Shown here: one piece after another, positions 9,833 to 18,828 of the stretch
How positions within the stretch are numbered: position 1 is the stretch's first letter
Layout of the letters: each line of letters starts with the position of its first letter
DNA from: Mycolicibacterium sp. P9-22
Lineage (GTDB): Bacteria; Actinomycetota; Actinomycetes; Mycobacteriales; Mycobacteriaceae
Direction of reading: 5' to 3'
DNA length: 64,000 nucleotides
Assembly: GCF_008329585.1 (NCBI RefSeq)
Contig: NZ_NPKP01000001.1
Span: 186,001 to 250,000, forward strand
Made by a program: the position numbers and the translations under genes
Notes under the pieces: model-generated
What the model was told of the DNA's origin: nothing
The model's input: only the letters and a program-made list of their open reading frames with translations
Database searches by the model: none

Positions 9833-11641
9833 ATGAAGCGTCATGGAATCGGTCGGCATGTCGCCAATCGAATTGTCATCGGCGGCGTGGTTTCTGCCCT
9901 TGTGTGCGGCGGCGCGGGCACCCTTTATGTCCCTCCGCCGCGCCACACCGTTTATCACGTGCAGCCGACGGCAGCCATTGTCGAGTCGTCATCGACACTC
10001 GGCTTCGCCGACTCCGACCTCTATCAGCTGTCGACGACCGAGATCGACCAGCAACTCGACATGATGCAGGCGCTGGGCGTCCAGAATGTGCGGGTCAGCA
10101 TCGCGTGGGCGTCGATCGAGGCCCAACAGGGTCAGTACAACTGGACTGCAACCGACTACGTCGTCAACGCCGCCCATGAACGGGGCATGGGGATTCTCGG
10201 GGTGCTCAGCGAAACGCCGGCCTGGGCGGGCACACCGGTGCTTGCCGGAATGCCCGACCCCGATGTGTTCGCGGGTTTCGCGCAGCAGGTCGCCGAGCAA
10301 TACGCGGGCCAGATCTTCACCTATTCGATCTGGAACGAACCGAATGCGGTGAATTTTCTGGACCCGGTGGATCCCGCTGCGTATACGACGCTGTTGCAGG
10401 CCGCCTATCCGCTGATCAAGCAGGTGGGCGTCGACAATGGTGCCGAAATCACCGTGATCGGCGGTGTGGTCGGCGCAGGTCTTTCGGAACGAAACATTTC
10501 GATGAACCCTGAGGACTTCATTCAGGGCATGTACGACGCCGGGGCGAAAGGCTATTTCGACGCGCTCGCTTTTCATCCCTATGACTACACCCTGGATTTC
10601 TCCGACGGCGCCACCCAGGCCGGCTCACCGTTGAAGCAGTTACAGCAGATCCTCGCGATCATGGCCGACAACGGCGATCAGGATCTCAAGGTGTGGGCCA
10701 CCGAGTACGGCGAGCCGACGACTCCGCAGTACTCCGAGCAGCAGCAATATGAATTCATCCAGGACTTCCTGGCGACCTGGCCGACGATCGCGGGTACCGG
10801 GCCGATGTTCCTCTACACCCTGGTCGATACGGATTCGGGCAGCTCCAACAAGCAGGACAACCTCGGTGTCTACTACTCGGATCTGACGGCGAAGCAGGCC
10901 GTTCAGGCGATCATCGACTACATCAACTCGCTTCCAGAGCCCAACGAGCCGACGTCGCCGAGCAATCCGGTCATCGCGGCGATCAAGGCGGCCGTGCAGT
11001 GGGTGGGTGCGGCGACCAGAGCGGTCATCCACACCGCTGGGAATGCCGTCGTCAACGTGGCCGACGTCGTCGGGAATGTGGCCAAGAGCTTGGCGCGGGC
11101 AACGGCCTCGCTCATCTCCGGTGGTGTGCGGCTGGCAGGGGCGGTGGTCACCGGCATAGTGCAAGCAGTGGCAAATGCGGTCCGCGGGGTCGCCGGTGTC
11201 ATCAAGGGCGTGGTGGGTGGTGTGGCAGGTGCGGTGAGCAATGCCCGGGTGGCCGCGGCCGACACGCCGACCGCCGCCCAGAGTCCGACGGCCCTGCGCG
11301 CAGCGTCGGGTCGGGCAGAGCCGGCGCGCGCGGCAGCTGTCGACGAGATGACCGCGGCGGAGCCGGCCGCCGGTGCGGCAACCTCGAGGTCGGAGAGCCG
11401 CGCACCTGCCGTGATCTCCGCGAGAACAGTGCAGCAGGCCGATGAGCCCGAGCGAGACCTCGAAGAGTCTGCCGCTGAAGATCTTTCCGGCCCTGCGGAC
11501 CTGGACACTGCTCCCGAGGATGATGAGCCGGCGCATGAAGACGCGCCGGGGAAATCCGACAAACCCGAGGCGGAGTCCGCCGGAACGGAGCGGGACAGCT
11601 CATCGGCGGACGCCGGAGAATCTGCACCGGCCGCCGCGTAA
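9833..11641 (+). CDS. Secreted clan-A glycoside hydrolase (cellulase/xylosidase-like) with long C-terminal tail
   Basis: 602 aa. The N-terminus has one hydrophobic segment (IVIGGVVSALVCGGAGTLYV), acting as signal peptide or anchor. Residues about 50-360 form a TIM-barrel glycosidase: WNEPN gives the presumed acid/base Glu169 and ATEYGEP the presumed nucleophile Glu291, as in GH5/GH39-type clan A enzymes. Residues about 380-480 are Ala/Val/Gly-rich helical repeats with no charged catalytic features, and the last 120 are acidic and probably disordered. Substrate unknown; plant or fungal beta-glycans or a mycobacterial wall glycan are possible. GGGA lies about 8 nt before ATG 9833. It is convergent with the lipoprotein gene, 2 bp away. 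Mycobacterial homologues exist, but I assign no symbol. Confidence 0.8.
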   Translation: MKRHGIGRHVANRIVIGGVVSALVCGGAGTLYVPPPRHTVYHVQPTAAIVESSSTLGFADSDLYQLSTTEIDQQLDMMQALGVQNVRVSIAWASIEAQQGQYNWTATDYVVNAAHERGMGILGVLSETPAWAGTPVLAGMPDPDVFAGFAQQVAEQYAGQIFTYSIWNEPNAVNFLDPVDPAAYTTLLQAAYPLIKQVGVDNGAEITVIGGVVGAGLSERNISMNPEDFIQGMYDAGAKGYFDALAFHPYDYTLDFSDGATQAGSPLKQLQQILAIMADNGDQDLKVWATEYGEPTTPQYSEQQQYEFIQDFLATWPTIAGTGPMFLYTLVDTDSGSSNKQDNLGVYYSDLTAKQAVQAIIDYINSLPEPNEPTSPSNPVIAAIKAAVQWVGAATRAVIHTAGNAVVNVADVVGNVAKSLARATASLISGGVRLAGAVVTGIVQAVANAVRGVAGVIKGVVGGVAGAVSNARVAAADTPTAAQSPTALRAASGRAEPARAAAVDEMTAAEPAAGAATSRSESRAPAVISARTVQQADEPERDLEESAAEDLSGPADLDTAPEDDEPAHEDAPGKSDKPEAESAGTERDSSSADAGESAPAAA

Positions 11642-11643
11642 CC

Positions 11644-12108
11644 TCAGGCCGGGCCGATGACCGGCTGGTACCAGTATTCGCTGGTACCGGTCAGTACAGC
11701 GCTGACGAGGTCGTCGGTGACCAGGACGCCGGGGGCCGGGGGGTTGACGGGAGCGGGCGCCACCACCGGTTGTAGCGCCGTCATTCGCGGGGCCTGGTCG
11801 ATCACCTTGTCCGAACCCATGATGACCGCGGAATTGTGGGCGCATTCTGTTCGAAACTGATCTTTGCCCAACAGGAATTCGCTGATGGCCGATGCGGCGC
11901 CCATGAGCGGCTCGGCAGTTCCGGCAATGCACGGAGTAAATATGTGCAATGCCGATTCCGCCGGCGCGAAACGTGTGTCGGCAGCGGCAGGCGCGACTGG
12001 GGACTGGGCCAGCGTCTGTATCTGGATGCCGCATCCGCTGAGCGTTGCCACCGCTACCAGCAGGCAGGGCAGTGTGAATCGGGAAATGACAGGCCGGCCG
12101 TGTGCCAT
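11644..12108 (-). CDS. Putative lipoprotein
   Basis: 154 aa with a basic start, a hydrophobic core and the lipobox LSGC (lipidated Cys26), so exported and membrane-anchored. The mature part has two further Cys (TPCIAG and TECAHN), possibly a disulfide, and a Pro/Val-rich C-terminus. No known domain recognised. ATG 12108 is preceded 8 nt upstream by GGAGG; an upstream start would precede the signal peptide and lacks an RBS. The promoter side (12109-12384) is AT-rich, with a possible -10 TATTCT (complement of 12191-12196). It may act with the adjacent secreted glycosidase, but only proximity suggests this. Confidence 0.7.
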   Translation of the reverse strand: MAHGRPVISRFTLPCLLVAVATLSGCGIQIQTLAQSPVAPAAADTRFAPAESALHIFTPCIAGTAEPLMGAASAISEFLLGKDQFRTECAHNSAVIMGSDKVIDQAPRMTALQPVVAPAPVNPPAPGVLVTDDLVSAVLTGTSEYWYQPVIGPA

Positions 12109-12384
12109 CGCAGGTCCTCCCACCCCTGGCACCCTCCCCGCGGAGCGCGTGTCCTGATTCCGCTGTGCTCGCCGTGATTTGCGGCTATGGAGAATAGCGA
12201 GCTTTAATTGACGAAGTTGCTAATTAATGCGATGGAAATGTATTTGCTGAGCGAATCGTGATCATTGCACAGCGTGTCGCTCGGTGGCAGCTTTTCGCGT
12301 CGTTTATCTTTGGCTGTTCACCGCCATGTCATCTGGTGAGCCGATCGCCCGTCGGCCTGATCGCGCCCGCCTTGTCCCGCGTGC

Positions 12385-13806
12385 TCACATCAGCGCTTTC
12401 TTCTGGACTTTGCCCATCGCGTTGCGGGGCAGAACAGACACGAAACGGATCTCGCGCGGACGCTTGTGCCAGGACAAGTCGTCGGCGACATGGGTGATGA
12501 GTTGTTCGGCGAGGCCGTCACCTGCGGAGTGCGATCCGGTGACGACGAACGCGACGATGCGCTGGCCCAGGTCGTCGTCGGGGACGCCGATGACCGCCAC
12601 CTCGAGCACCTCGGGCCGGGCGAGCAGCGACGTCTCGATCTCACCCGCGCCGATCCGGTAGCCGCCGGACTTGATCAGATCGACCGACTCCCGCCCGACA
12701 ATGCGGTGGAACCCATGTTCGTCGATGGCGGCGAGATCGCCGGTGATGAACCAGCCGTCGTCGGTCCAGCAGGACGCAGTCACGTCCGGAAGGTTCAGAT
12801 AGCCGTCGAAGAGCATGGGGCCGCGCACCTGGAGCCGACCGATCGATTCGCCGTCGTGCGGCGCGGGGCCGCCGTCGTCGGCCTGGATCCGGGTCTGCGC
12901 CCCGGCGACGGGCTGGCCCACCCAACCAGGCCGCCGTTCGCCGTCGGCGCGGGTGCTCAGCGTGATCATGGTCTCGGTCATGCCGTAACGCTCGACGGGC
13001 GCGTGACCGGTCAGCTCCCGCAATCGCTCGAACACCGGGACCGGCAGTGGCGCACTGCCGCTGACCAGCAGCCGCGCCGAGGACAGCGCCTTGGCCGCCT
13101 GCTCGTCCCGGGTGACCCGGGTCCAGACCGTGGGTACGCCAAAGTACATGGTGGCGCCGGCCTCGGCGTACCGCTCGGCCGTGGGTTTGCCGGTGTGTAC
13201 CAGACGGGAGCCGATGTGCAATGACCCGAGGACTCCGAGGATCAGGCCATGGGTGTGGAACAGCGGCAGACCGTGGGCCACGGTGTCCTCGACGGTCCAG
13301 TGCCAGGCGTCGGCGAGCGCATCGAGACCGGCGGCAATGGACTGGTGGGTCAGCAGCACGCCCTTGGGTGCGCCGGTGGTACCCGAGGTGTACAGAATCA
13401 TCGCGAGCCGTTGTGGGGCAACCGGTTCCAGTGGTGCCTCGACGCCGGCACCGAGGTCGGGTTCCGCGACGGGCAGCTCGACGCCCGCACGCCGGGCTCC
13501 GACCCACAGGGTGGCTCCGGAATCCGCGACGATGTGACCGACCTCGGCGTGGCCGGCATCCGGTGGCACCGGCACCACCGGTACGCCCGCCAGCAGGCAG
13601 GCGGTGACCGCGATGACAGTGGTCAGCGTGGGCTCGGCGTTGACGGCCACCACCTGCACACCGCCACGGGCGCGCACGTCGGTGCCGAATGCCGATGCGA
13701 TGGTTCGTAACCGTCTGCGGGACAGGGATTCACCGTCGATTGTGATCGATCGGTCATCGTCGGCGGCGTCATCGTCGAGCAGTGCGTGCAGCAGGGGCCG
13801 GGTCAT
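12385..13806 (-). CDS. matB: Malonyl-CoA synthetase-like acyl-CoA ligase (MatB type)
   Basis: 473-aa ANL-superfamily ligase. The P-loop YTSGTTGAPKG lies at residues 139-149. ERYGMTE, the A5 motif typical of MatB/ACSF3 rather than of long-chain FadD enzymes, comes next, then GWFITGDL and GRESVDLIKSGGYRIG, and the catalytic Lys466 in NAMGKVQKK. It should activate malonate (or methylmalonate) with ATP and CoA. Context supports this: its ATG overlaps the stop of the MatC-like transporter as ATGA, so the two are translationally coupled, and an IclR regulator is divergent. No malonyl-CoA decarboxylase is adjacent, so the malonyl-CoA may go directly to fatty acid or polyketide synthesis. An older FadD36-like label is the alternative. 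Confidence 0.83.
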   Translation of the reverse strand: MTRPLLHALLDDDAADDDRSITIDGESLSRRRLRTIASAFGTDVRARGGVQVVAVNAEPTLTTVIAVTACLLAGVPVVPVPPDAGHAEVGHIVADSGATLWVGARRAGVELPVAEPDLGAGVEAPLEPVAPQRLAMILYTSGTTGAPKGVLLTHQSIAAGLDALADAWHWTVEDTVAHGLPLFHTHGLILGVLGSLHIGSRLVHTGKPTAERYAEAGATMYFGVPTVWTRVTRDEQAAKALSSARLLVSGSAPLPVPVFERLRELTGHAPVERYGMTETMITLSTRADGERRPGWVGQPVAGAQTRIQADDGGPAPHDGESIGRLQVRGPMLFDGYLNLPDVTASCWTDDGWFITGDLAAIDEHGFHRIVGRESVDLIKSGGYRIGAGEIETSLLARPEVLEVAVIGVPDDDLGQRIVAFVVTGSHSAGDGLAEQLITHVADDLSWHKRPREIRFVSVLPRNAMGKVQKKALM

Positions 13807-15143
13807 GAGAATGCCATCCCGGGCAGGATCAGCACCAGCGTCAGCACTATCGGACCCACTACCACCATCGAGAGTCCCCAGCGTGTGAGCAGCTTCGTCA
13901 TTCGCGGCCGGGCCTCTTCGTCGACCGTGGTGGCGACGAAGGTCGCGCCGACGGTGGAGAACGGCGACACATCCACGATGGACGCGCACACGCCGATGGC
14001 GCAGATCAGCGCCCAGCCCGGGATGCCGCCCTCGGCGATCAGCGGAAGTGCCAGCGGCACAAGGGCAGCCAGCATGCCCGTGGTGGAGGCGAAGGCGGAG
14101 ATCAACCCGGCGGCCGCGCAGAGCAGGACGGCTGCCACCAACGGCGAGCCCAGGTGAACCGCGCCTTCACCGAGCAGGTCGACCACGCCCATCTCGGTGA
14201 GCACACCGACGTAGGTGATGATGCCGCCGACGAGAAGCACTGAGCCCCAGTCGATCCGGCTCATCGCCTTCTTGCCCGCGGATGCGTCGAGCAATGCGGC
14301 GATCGCGCCGAGGCCGTAGCCCAGCACGCCGATATCCGGTGTCATGCCGAGCAGCGACATCACGACGACCGCGGCGATCAGCACCAGCATCATCGCGATG
14401 GTCAGGATCTGCATCCCGGTCGGTCGCTCGGGCGCGACGAGTTCCTCATCGTCGTTGTTGCCGATATCCAGTGTGGAGCCGCCGTATTGGGGCAGCGCCG
14501 CGCCGCGGGCGACCATTGCGTCGCTGAAGGCCGGCGCCTCGGCATCGAAGCGCTTCTTGCGGCCGAACATCGCGTAGGCGATGGCCAGTAGAACGAGGTT
14601 CAGCGCGACGGCCACCCCGAAGAGCAGCAGCGGGCTGAGCGCGATACCGGCCTCGTTGGCGGTGCCCCAGGTGATGATGCCGAACAGGCTGGTGGGTGCG
14701 AATGCACCGGCGCTCAGGCCTGCGCCCATGGCGAGAGCCATCAGCATCGGGTCGATGCCGCGCTTGTGCGCGATGCTCATGCCCATGGGCGCCATCACCA
14801 GACCGCCGAGTGGCGCGCCCATGGCCGAGATGACGGCGGTGAGCGCGAAGAAGACCGCAGGGAACAGTGCGTCCCGATTTCCGACCCGCGTCAGCGAGGC
14901 CTGGATGAGCCAGTCGATCGTGCCGTTGCTGTGTGCGATCCCGAAGAAGTACGTCACGCCGACCAGCAGCACCAGGATGCTGAGCGGGAACTCGCCGATG
15001 ACCTCGCTGAGGCTCAGATCGGCGAGCCAGAGGCCGATGATGCAGGCGACCGGGAACATCACGATGCCGATGTTGACGTTGCGGATCGCGGCGATCGCGA
15101 ACACCGCTATGAAGATCCCGAGAGCGATCAGTTGCGTCGTCAT
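13803..15143 (-). CDS. matC: Dicarboxylate (malonate) carrier, MatC type
   Basis: 446-aa polytopic membrane protein of the MatC/ion transporter superfamily with about 12 hydrophobic segments, a TM1 near residues 5-25, and a Gly/Ala-rich re-entrant motif (MGAPLGGLVMAPMGMS, then GAFAPTSLFGI) resembling the substrate site of CitT/MatC carriers. A charged cytoplasmic loop (near 14440-14560) separates the two halves. ATG 15143 is chosen because GAGGGGG lies 8 nt upstream; a GTG 9 nt earlier is possible. First gene of a two-gene operon with matB, opposite iclR. Confidence 0.82.
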   Translation of the reverse strand: MTTQLIALGIFIAVFAIAAIRNVNIGIVMFPVACIIGLWLADLSLSEVIGEFPLSILVLLVGVTYFFGIAHSNGTIDWLIQASLTRVGNRDALFPAVFFALTAVISAMGAPLGGLVMAPMGMSIAHKRGIDPMLMALAMGAGLSAGAFAPTSLFGIITWGTANEAGIALSPLLLFGVAVALNLVLLAIAYAMFGRKKRFDAEAPAFSDAMVARGAALPQYGGSTLDIGNNDDEELVAPERPTGMQILTIAMMLVLIAAVVVMSLLGMTPDIGVLGYGLGAIAALLDASAGKKAMSRIDWGSVLLVGGIITYVGVLTEMGVVDLLGEGAVHLGSPLVAAVLLCAAAGLISAFASTTGMLAALVPLALPLIAEGGIPGWALICAIGVCASIVDVSPFSTVGATFVATTVDEEARPRMTKLLTRWGLSMVVVGPIVLTLVLILPGMAFS

Positions 15144-15166
15144 ATCTCGCACCCCCTCGTTGTTTT

Positions 15167-15187
15167 ACGGTCCATAGAATGGACCGT
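15167..15187. promoter_or_regulatory. IclR-type palindromic operator between matC and iclR
   Basis: Perfect inverted repeat of two 9-nt arms (ACGGTCCAT / ATGGACCGT) around the 3-nt spacer aga. It is centred 34 bp from the matC start and about 70 bp from the iclR start. The size, short spacer and divergent placement match operators of IclR-family regulators, so it is likely bound by the adjacent regulator for control of matCB and autoregulation. Binding itself is inferred. Confidence 0.7.
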
Positions 15188-15247
15188 TGGTTCGTCTGGT
15201 AGACCGATGTGCTGTAACCTAGCTCACAGGCAATGAAGGAGGCAACC

Positions 15248-15997
15248 TTGGCCACAGAGAGCGTGGTGTCGGCGTTCCGGGTACTCGAAGCGGTGGCCGA
15301 GGCACAGCCGGTCGGGCTGTCGGAGCTGGCGCGGACCGTCGGCCTGCCCAAGAGCACCGTGCAGCGGGTCCTGTTGACGCTGCAGGAGGTCGGCTGGCTG
15401 CGGCCCACCGAGACGACACCGACCCGGTGGCAGCTCACCTACCGCGTCGTCGCGGTGGTCGGGCGAGCCGCCGGCGGGGAGAGCCTGCGCGATATCGCGG
15501 TCCCGGTCATGAATGAGCTGCAGCTGGCCACCACGGAGACCATCCACCTCGCCGCGCCGGACGGCGACTCGCTGGTGCTCGTCGAACGCCTCGACACCTC
15601 ACACCGGCTGCGCGCCTTCCTGCCGCTGGGTGAGCGGATCGTGCTGCACGCCTCGGCGACGGGCCTGGCCTATCTGTCGGCACGCGGTCAGGGCTATCTC
15701 GACGACTACCTGGCCCGGCCGCTGTCGGCTCCGACGCCGGACACCATCACCGATCCGGACCGGATTCGCACTGTGGTCAACGAGGTTCGCGAGCGCGGCT
15801 ATTCGAAGAACATCGGTGGCCTCTCGCTGGGCATCAGCTCGCTCGGGGCACCCATCGTGGGACCGTCCGGTGCGGTGGCCGCGCTGTCGGTGTCGGGGCC
15901 ATCCAGTCGCATCACCGAGGACCGTTTCGACGAACTCGGCACGCAGGTGCGCGACGCCGCGGCCAGGATCAGCCGCGCGCTGCGGGGCGAACGGTAG
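15248..15997 (+). CDS. IclR family transcriptional regulator of the malonate genes
   Basis: 249 aa: an N-terminal winged helix-turn-helix (SELARTVGLPKSTVQRVLLTL) and a C-terminal IclR effector domain (about residues 70-249) with the usual RERGYSKNIGG and FDELGTQVRDAAARIS segments. The start is decided by the RBS: AAGGAGG at 15236-15242 sits 5 nt before TTG 15248, whereas ATG 15233 overlaps that RBS and has none of its own. Divergent from matC with a 21-bp palindrome between. Expected ligand malonate or a related dicarboxylate, by context only. Confidence 0.85.
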   Translation: MATESVVSAFRVLEAVAEAQPVGLSELARTVGLPKSTVQRVLLTLQEVGWLRPTETTPTRWQLTYRVVAVVGRAAGGESLRDIAVPVMNELQLATTETIHLAAPDGDSLVLVERLDTSHRLRAFLPLGERIVLHASATGLAYLSARGQGYLDDYLARPLSAPTPDTITDPDRIRTVVNEVRERGYSKNIGGLSLGISSLGAPIVGPSGAVAALSVSGPSSRITEDRFDELGTQVRDAAARISRALRGER

Positions 15998-16044
15998 ACC
16001 GGCTGCGGGGGTGCCGACAGACCATCGACAAGCCGTCAAACGAC

Positions 16045-16069
16045 AAAAGCCCTGCCGAAGCAGGGCCTT
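16045..16069 (-). terminator. Intrinsic terminator downstream of tRNA-Lys
   Basis: 7-bp GC stem (GCCCTGC / GCAGGGC at 16049-16055 and 16060-16066) with a stable TTCG loop on the reverse strand, followed there by TTTTG. It lies 9 nt beyond the tRNA 3' end and also between the convergent iclR and tRNA genes. Confidence 0.85.
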
Positions 16070-16077
16070 TGCGGTGG

Positions 16078-16150
<73 letters not shown>

Positions 16151-16311
16151 GCGTTGGAGACAATAACAGCACTGACGCTGCGAGGTGAAATCCGCATGAC
16201 GATGCCGGGTTCCAGCGCTTCGTGGGCGGCCGGTTGTCGGAGGTTCCCTTAGACTATTGCCAAGTAGCCGCGATTCCGCGGGTTCTTGTGAAACAAAGTG
16301 GAGCAAAACAG

Positions 16312-17532
16312 ATGGTGCAGGTCTCGCCGGTGGGCAGCGCGCGTCGCCGCAAGGCATGGCCAACCGTGATGGCGGTGGCACTGACCACGATGTTCGCCGT
16401 CGCCGCATGCAGCGGCAATCAGGCCCCCGAACAACCGAAAACCATCGCGGACAAGGGCACCCCCTACGGCGATCTGCTGGTGCCCAAACTCACCGCTTCG
16501 GTCACCAACGGCGCCGTCGGGGTCACCGTCGACGAACCGGTCACGGTCAGTACCGAAGGTGGTGTCCTCGGGCTCGTCAGCCTGATCGACGAAGACGGCG
16601 CGCCGGTCGCCGGCCGGCTCAGCGCGGACGGCCTGACCTGGTCGACCACCGACCCGCTGGAGTACAACGCGAGCTACACCCTCAACGCCCGCTCCTCGGG
16701 ACTCGGCGGCCAGGCCGCCACCCAGGCGACGTTCGAGACGCACTCGCCGGAAAACCTGACCATGCCGTACCTGCTGCCCAACGAGGGCGAGGTCGTCGGC
16801 GTCGGTCAGCCGATCGCCGTCCGCTTCGACGAGAACATCACCAACCGCGCTGCCGCCGAGAAGGCCATCAAGGTCACCACCACACCCAAGGTGGACGGTG
16901 CCTTCTATTGGCTCAACAATCGCGAGGTGCGTTGGCGCCCAGCCGAATACTGGAAGCCCGGGACCAAGGTCAATGTCGAGGTCAACACCTACGGCGTGGA
17001 GGTCGGCGACGGCCTGTTCGGGCAGGACAACGTCAGCACCAACTTCACCATCGGCGATCAGGTGATCGCGGTGGCCGATGACGCCACCAAGACGCTGACG
17101 GTCCGGCGCAACGGCGAGGTCGTCAAGACGATGCCCATCTCGATGGGCAAGGACAGCTCGCCGACCAACAACGGTGTCTACATCATCGGTGACCGGTTCG
17201 CCGAGCTGGTGATGGACTCGTCGACCTACGGTGTTCCGGTCAACTCGCCCAACGGGTATCGCACCGAGGTGGACTACGCCACGCAGATGTCCTACAGCGG
17301 GATCTACGTGCACGGCGCCCCGTGGTCGGTGGGCAGCCAGGGGTACAGCAATGTCAGCCACGGGTGCCTCAACGTGAGCACGTCGAACGCGCTGTGGTTC
17401 TACGAGAACACCAAGCGCGGCGATATCGTCGAGGTGGTCGGCACCGTCGGATCACAGCTTCCCGGCACCGACGGGCTCGGCGACTGGAACATCCCGTGGT
17501 CTCAGTGGAAGGCCGGCAACGCCAGCACCTAG
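16312..17532 (+). CDS. ldtB: L,D-transpeptidase LdtB (LdtMt2 type), lipoprotein
   Basis: 406-aa periplasmic enzyme forming the 3->3 peptidoglycan cross-links that dominate mycobacterial walls; target of carbapenems. The signal peptide ends in the lipobox VAAC (Cys33). Two Ig-like domains (about 50-250) precede the YkuD catalytic domain with SHGCLN: His350 and nucleophile Cys352, matching Cys354 of the 408-aa tuberculosis LdtMt2. The C-terminus [13 protein letters not shown] also matches. ATG 16312 is preceded by GGAG about 9 nt upstream and gives the expected length; the frame extends further up but without an RBS. Its stop shares CTAG with the convergent SRPBCC gene. Confidence 0.96.
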   Translation: MVQVSPVGSARRRKAWPTVMAVALTTMFAVAACSGNQAPEQPKTIADKGTPYGDLLVPKLTASVTNGAVGVTVDEPVTVSTEGGVLGLVSLIDEDGAPVAGRLSADGLTWSTTDPLEYNASYTLNARSSGLGGQAATQATFETHSPENLTMPYLLPNEGEVVGVGQPIAVRFDENITNRAAAEKAIKVTTTPKVDGAFYWLNNREVRWRPAEYWKPGTKVNVEVNTYGVEVGDGLFGQDNVSTNFTIGDQVIAVADDATKTLTVRRNGEVVKTMPISMGKDSSPTNNGVYIIGDRFAELVMDSSTYGVPVNSPNGYRTEVDYATQMSYSGIYVHGAPWSVGSQGYSNVSHGCLNVSTSNALWFYENTKRGDIVEVVGTVGSQLPGTDGLGDWNIPWSQWKAGNAST

Positions 17533-18005
17533 GTCGCGCAACGCTCCAGTGCGGCAAGCGATTCCTCGATATAGGTCTGCGGGAACGGCGGCATGCCGAC
17601 CTGATCGCGGAAGCTCTGCGGGGTGCCGGTCCAGTCGTAGGTGATCGTCACATCGGTGTCCTCACCGTTGGGCACCAGGTCATAGCGCCACCACCAGCCA
17701 CCCGGCTCATGCTCGCCCGCCTCATTGAGCTGCCCGGGCAGCCACGCGATGGTGCGGTCACGCTCGAACTCGGTGACCAGGTTGTGCATCACGTAGTGGC
17801 CGCCGGCGAACTCCAGGAACATGTTGATCACGAAGATCTGTCCGGTCCCGGTGATGGGTTCGGGGTCGACGGCGTCGCGCACCCAGTCACCGGGCTCGGT
17901 GTCCTGATGGCGTGCCGGGTCGGCGAGCACATCGAACACCGCGCGCGGGCTCGCGGGGATGGTGCGGGTGACGACGTAGCGCTCTTGGTCGGTCTGGGTG
18001 GTCAT
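17529..18005 (-). CDS. SRPBCC (START/Bet v1-like) domain protein
   Basis: 158-aa cytosolic protein of the polyketide cyclase/AHSA1-like SRPBCC superfamily: an N-terminal beta strand with [20 protein letters not shown], typical of these lipid- or ligand-binding helix-grip folds, then WWWRYDL and a C-terminal helix ([12 protein letters not shown]). No catalytic residues can be assigned. Start ATG 18005 has AAGGAG about 8 nt upstream and overlaps the DUF899 stop as ATGA, so the two are coupled. Homologous pairs are often called activator of Hsp90 ATPase-like, but that is only a name. Confidence 0.83.
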   Translation of the reverse strand: MTTQTDQERYVVTRTIPASPRAVFDVLADPARHQDTEPGDWVRDAVDPEPITGTGQIFVINMFLEFAGGHYVMHNLVTEFERDRTIAWLPGQLNEAGEHEPGGWWWRYDLVPNGEDTDVTITYDWTGTPQSFRDQVGMPPFPQTYIEESLAALERCAT

Positions 18006-18691
18006 GCGTTGACTCCTTCGCCGTAGGCGCGGGCGACATCGGGTGAGTCCAGCCACTTGGAGTAGGTCGGCGACTGTGGCCAGCCGTCGGGGGAGTCCTG
18101 CCACTCTTCCTGGCGGCCGAAGGGCAGCAGGTCGATGAGCGCGAAGCTGTGGCTGAGCTGTTCGGTGCCGCGGCCGTCGGTGTGCCAGGTGCGGTAGACG
18201 GTATCGCCGTCGCGCAGGAAGACGTTCACCGCGAAACCCGTGCCGGGCGCGGCGCCGACGTCCGCACCGAAGGAACTCTCCGACGACGAGTACCAGTCCA
18301 TCTTGTTGCCGACCTTGCGCTTGTAGGCCAGCGCTTCGTCGATGGGCCCGTTGGTGACGATGACGAACCGGGCGTCGTAGTTGTCCAGGAACTCCAGCCG
18401 GGTGAACTGCGAGGTGAAGCCGGTGCAGCCGCCGCACTGCCACTCCGCGCCGTCGGACCACATGTGGTTGTAGGTGATCAGCTGCGAGCGGCCCTCGAAC
18501 ACGTCGGCCAGCCGCACCGGGCCGTCCGCGCCGATCAGGGTGTATTCGGGCAGTTCCACCATGGGCAGCCTGCGGCGCTGGGCGGCGATCGCATCGAGTT
18601 CCCGGGTGGCGGCCTTCTCACGGCGGCGCAGGTCCTCAAGGGCGGTCTTCCAGGTGGCGGCGTCCACCACGGGAGGTTTCGCGGTCGTCAT
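18002..18691 (-). CDS. DUF899 thioredoxin-fold protein
   Basis: 229 aa of the DUF899 family: a Trx-like fold with a basic helical N-terminus, EYTLIGADGPVRLADVF, and the redox-like motif WQCGGCTGF (Cys86, Cys89, a CxxC). It is probably cytosolic and without a signal sequence. The start ATG 18691 has AAGGAG 7-8 nt upstream. It is the first gene of a pair with the SRPBCC gene, and an inverted repeat lies just before it. Function undetermined; a peroxiredoxin-like or disulfide role is possible. Confidence 0.83.
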   Translation of the reverse strand: MTTAKPPVVDAATWKTALEDLRRREKAATRELDAIAAQRRRLPMVELPEYTLIGADGPVRLADVFEGRSQLITYNHMWSDGAEWQCGGCTGFTSQFTRLEFLDNYDARFVIVTNGPIDEALAYKRKVGNKMDWYSSSESSFGADVGAAPGTGFAVNVFLRDGDTVYRTWHTDGRGTEQLSHSFALIDLLPFGRQEEWQDSPDGWPQSPTYSKWLDSPDVARAYGEGVNA

Positions 18692-18716
18692 GGAGATTCT
18701 CCTTCTCACAGCGGTT

Positions 18717-18732
18717 GGTCTCTGTGTAGACC
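18717..18732. promoter_or_regulatory. Possible operator before the DUF899 gene
   Basis: Inverted repeat GGTCT-N6-AGACC in the 137-bp gap between the divergent DUF899 and SDR genes. Size and place fit a repressor site, but no regulator is encoded beside it and the arms are short. Confidence 0.3.
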
Positions 18733-18828
18733 CACTGTGCGGTCCGAATTCATCGCGCGCGGTACTGTCCGACAAACAAAGGGTGTCCTAAGCCCGGATC
18801 GACCGAGGGAAAGCGAGCTCTACAGACC

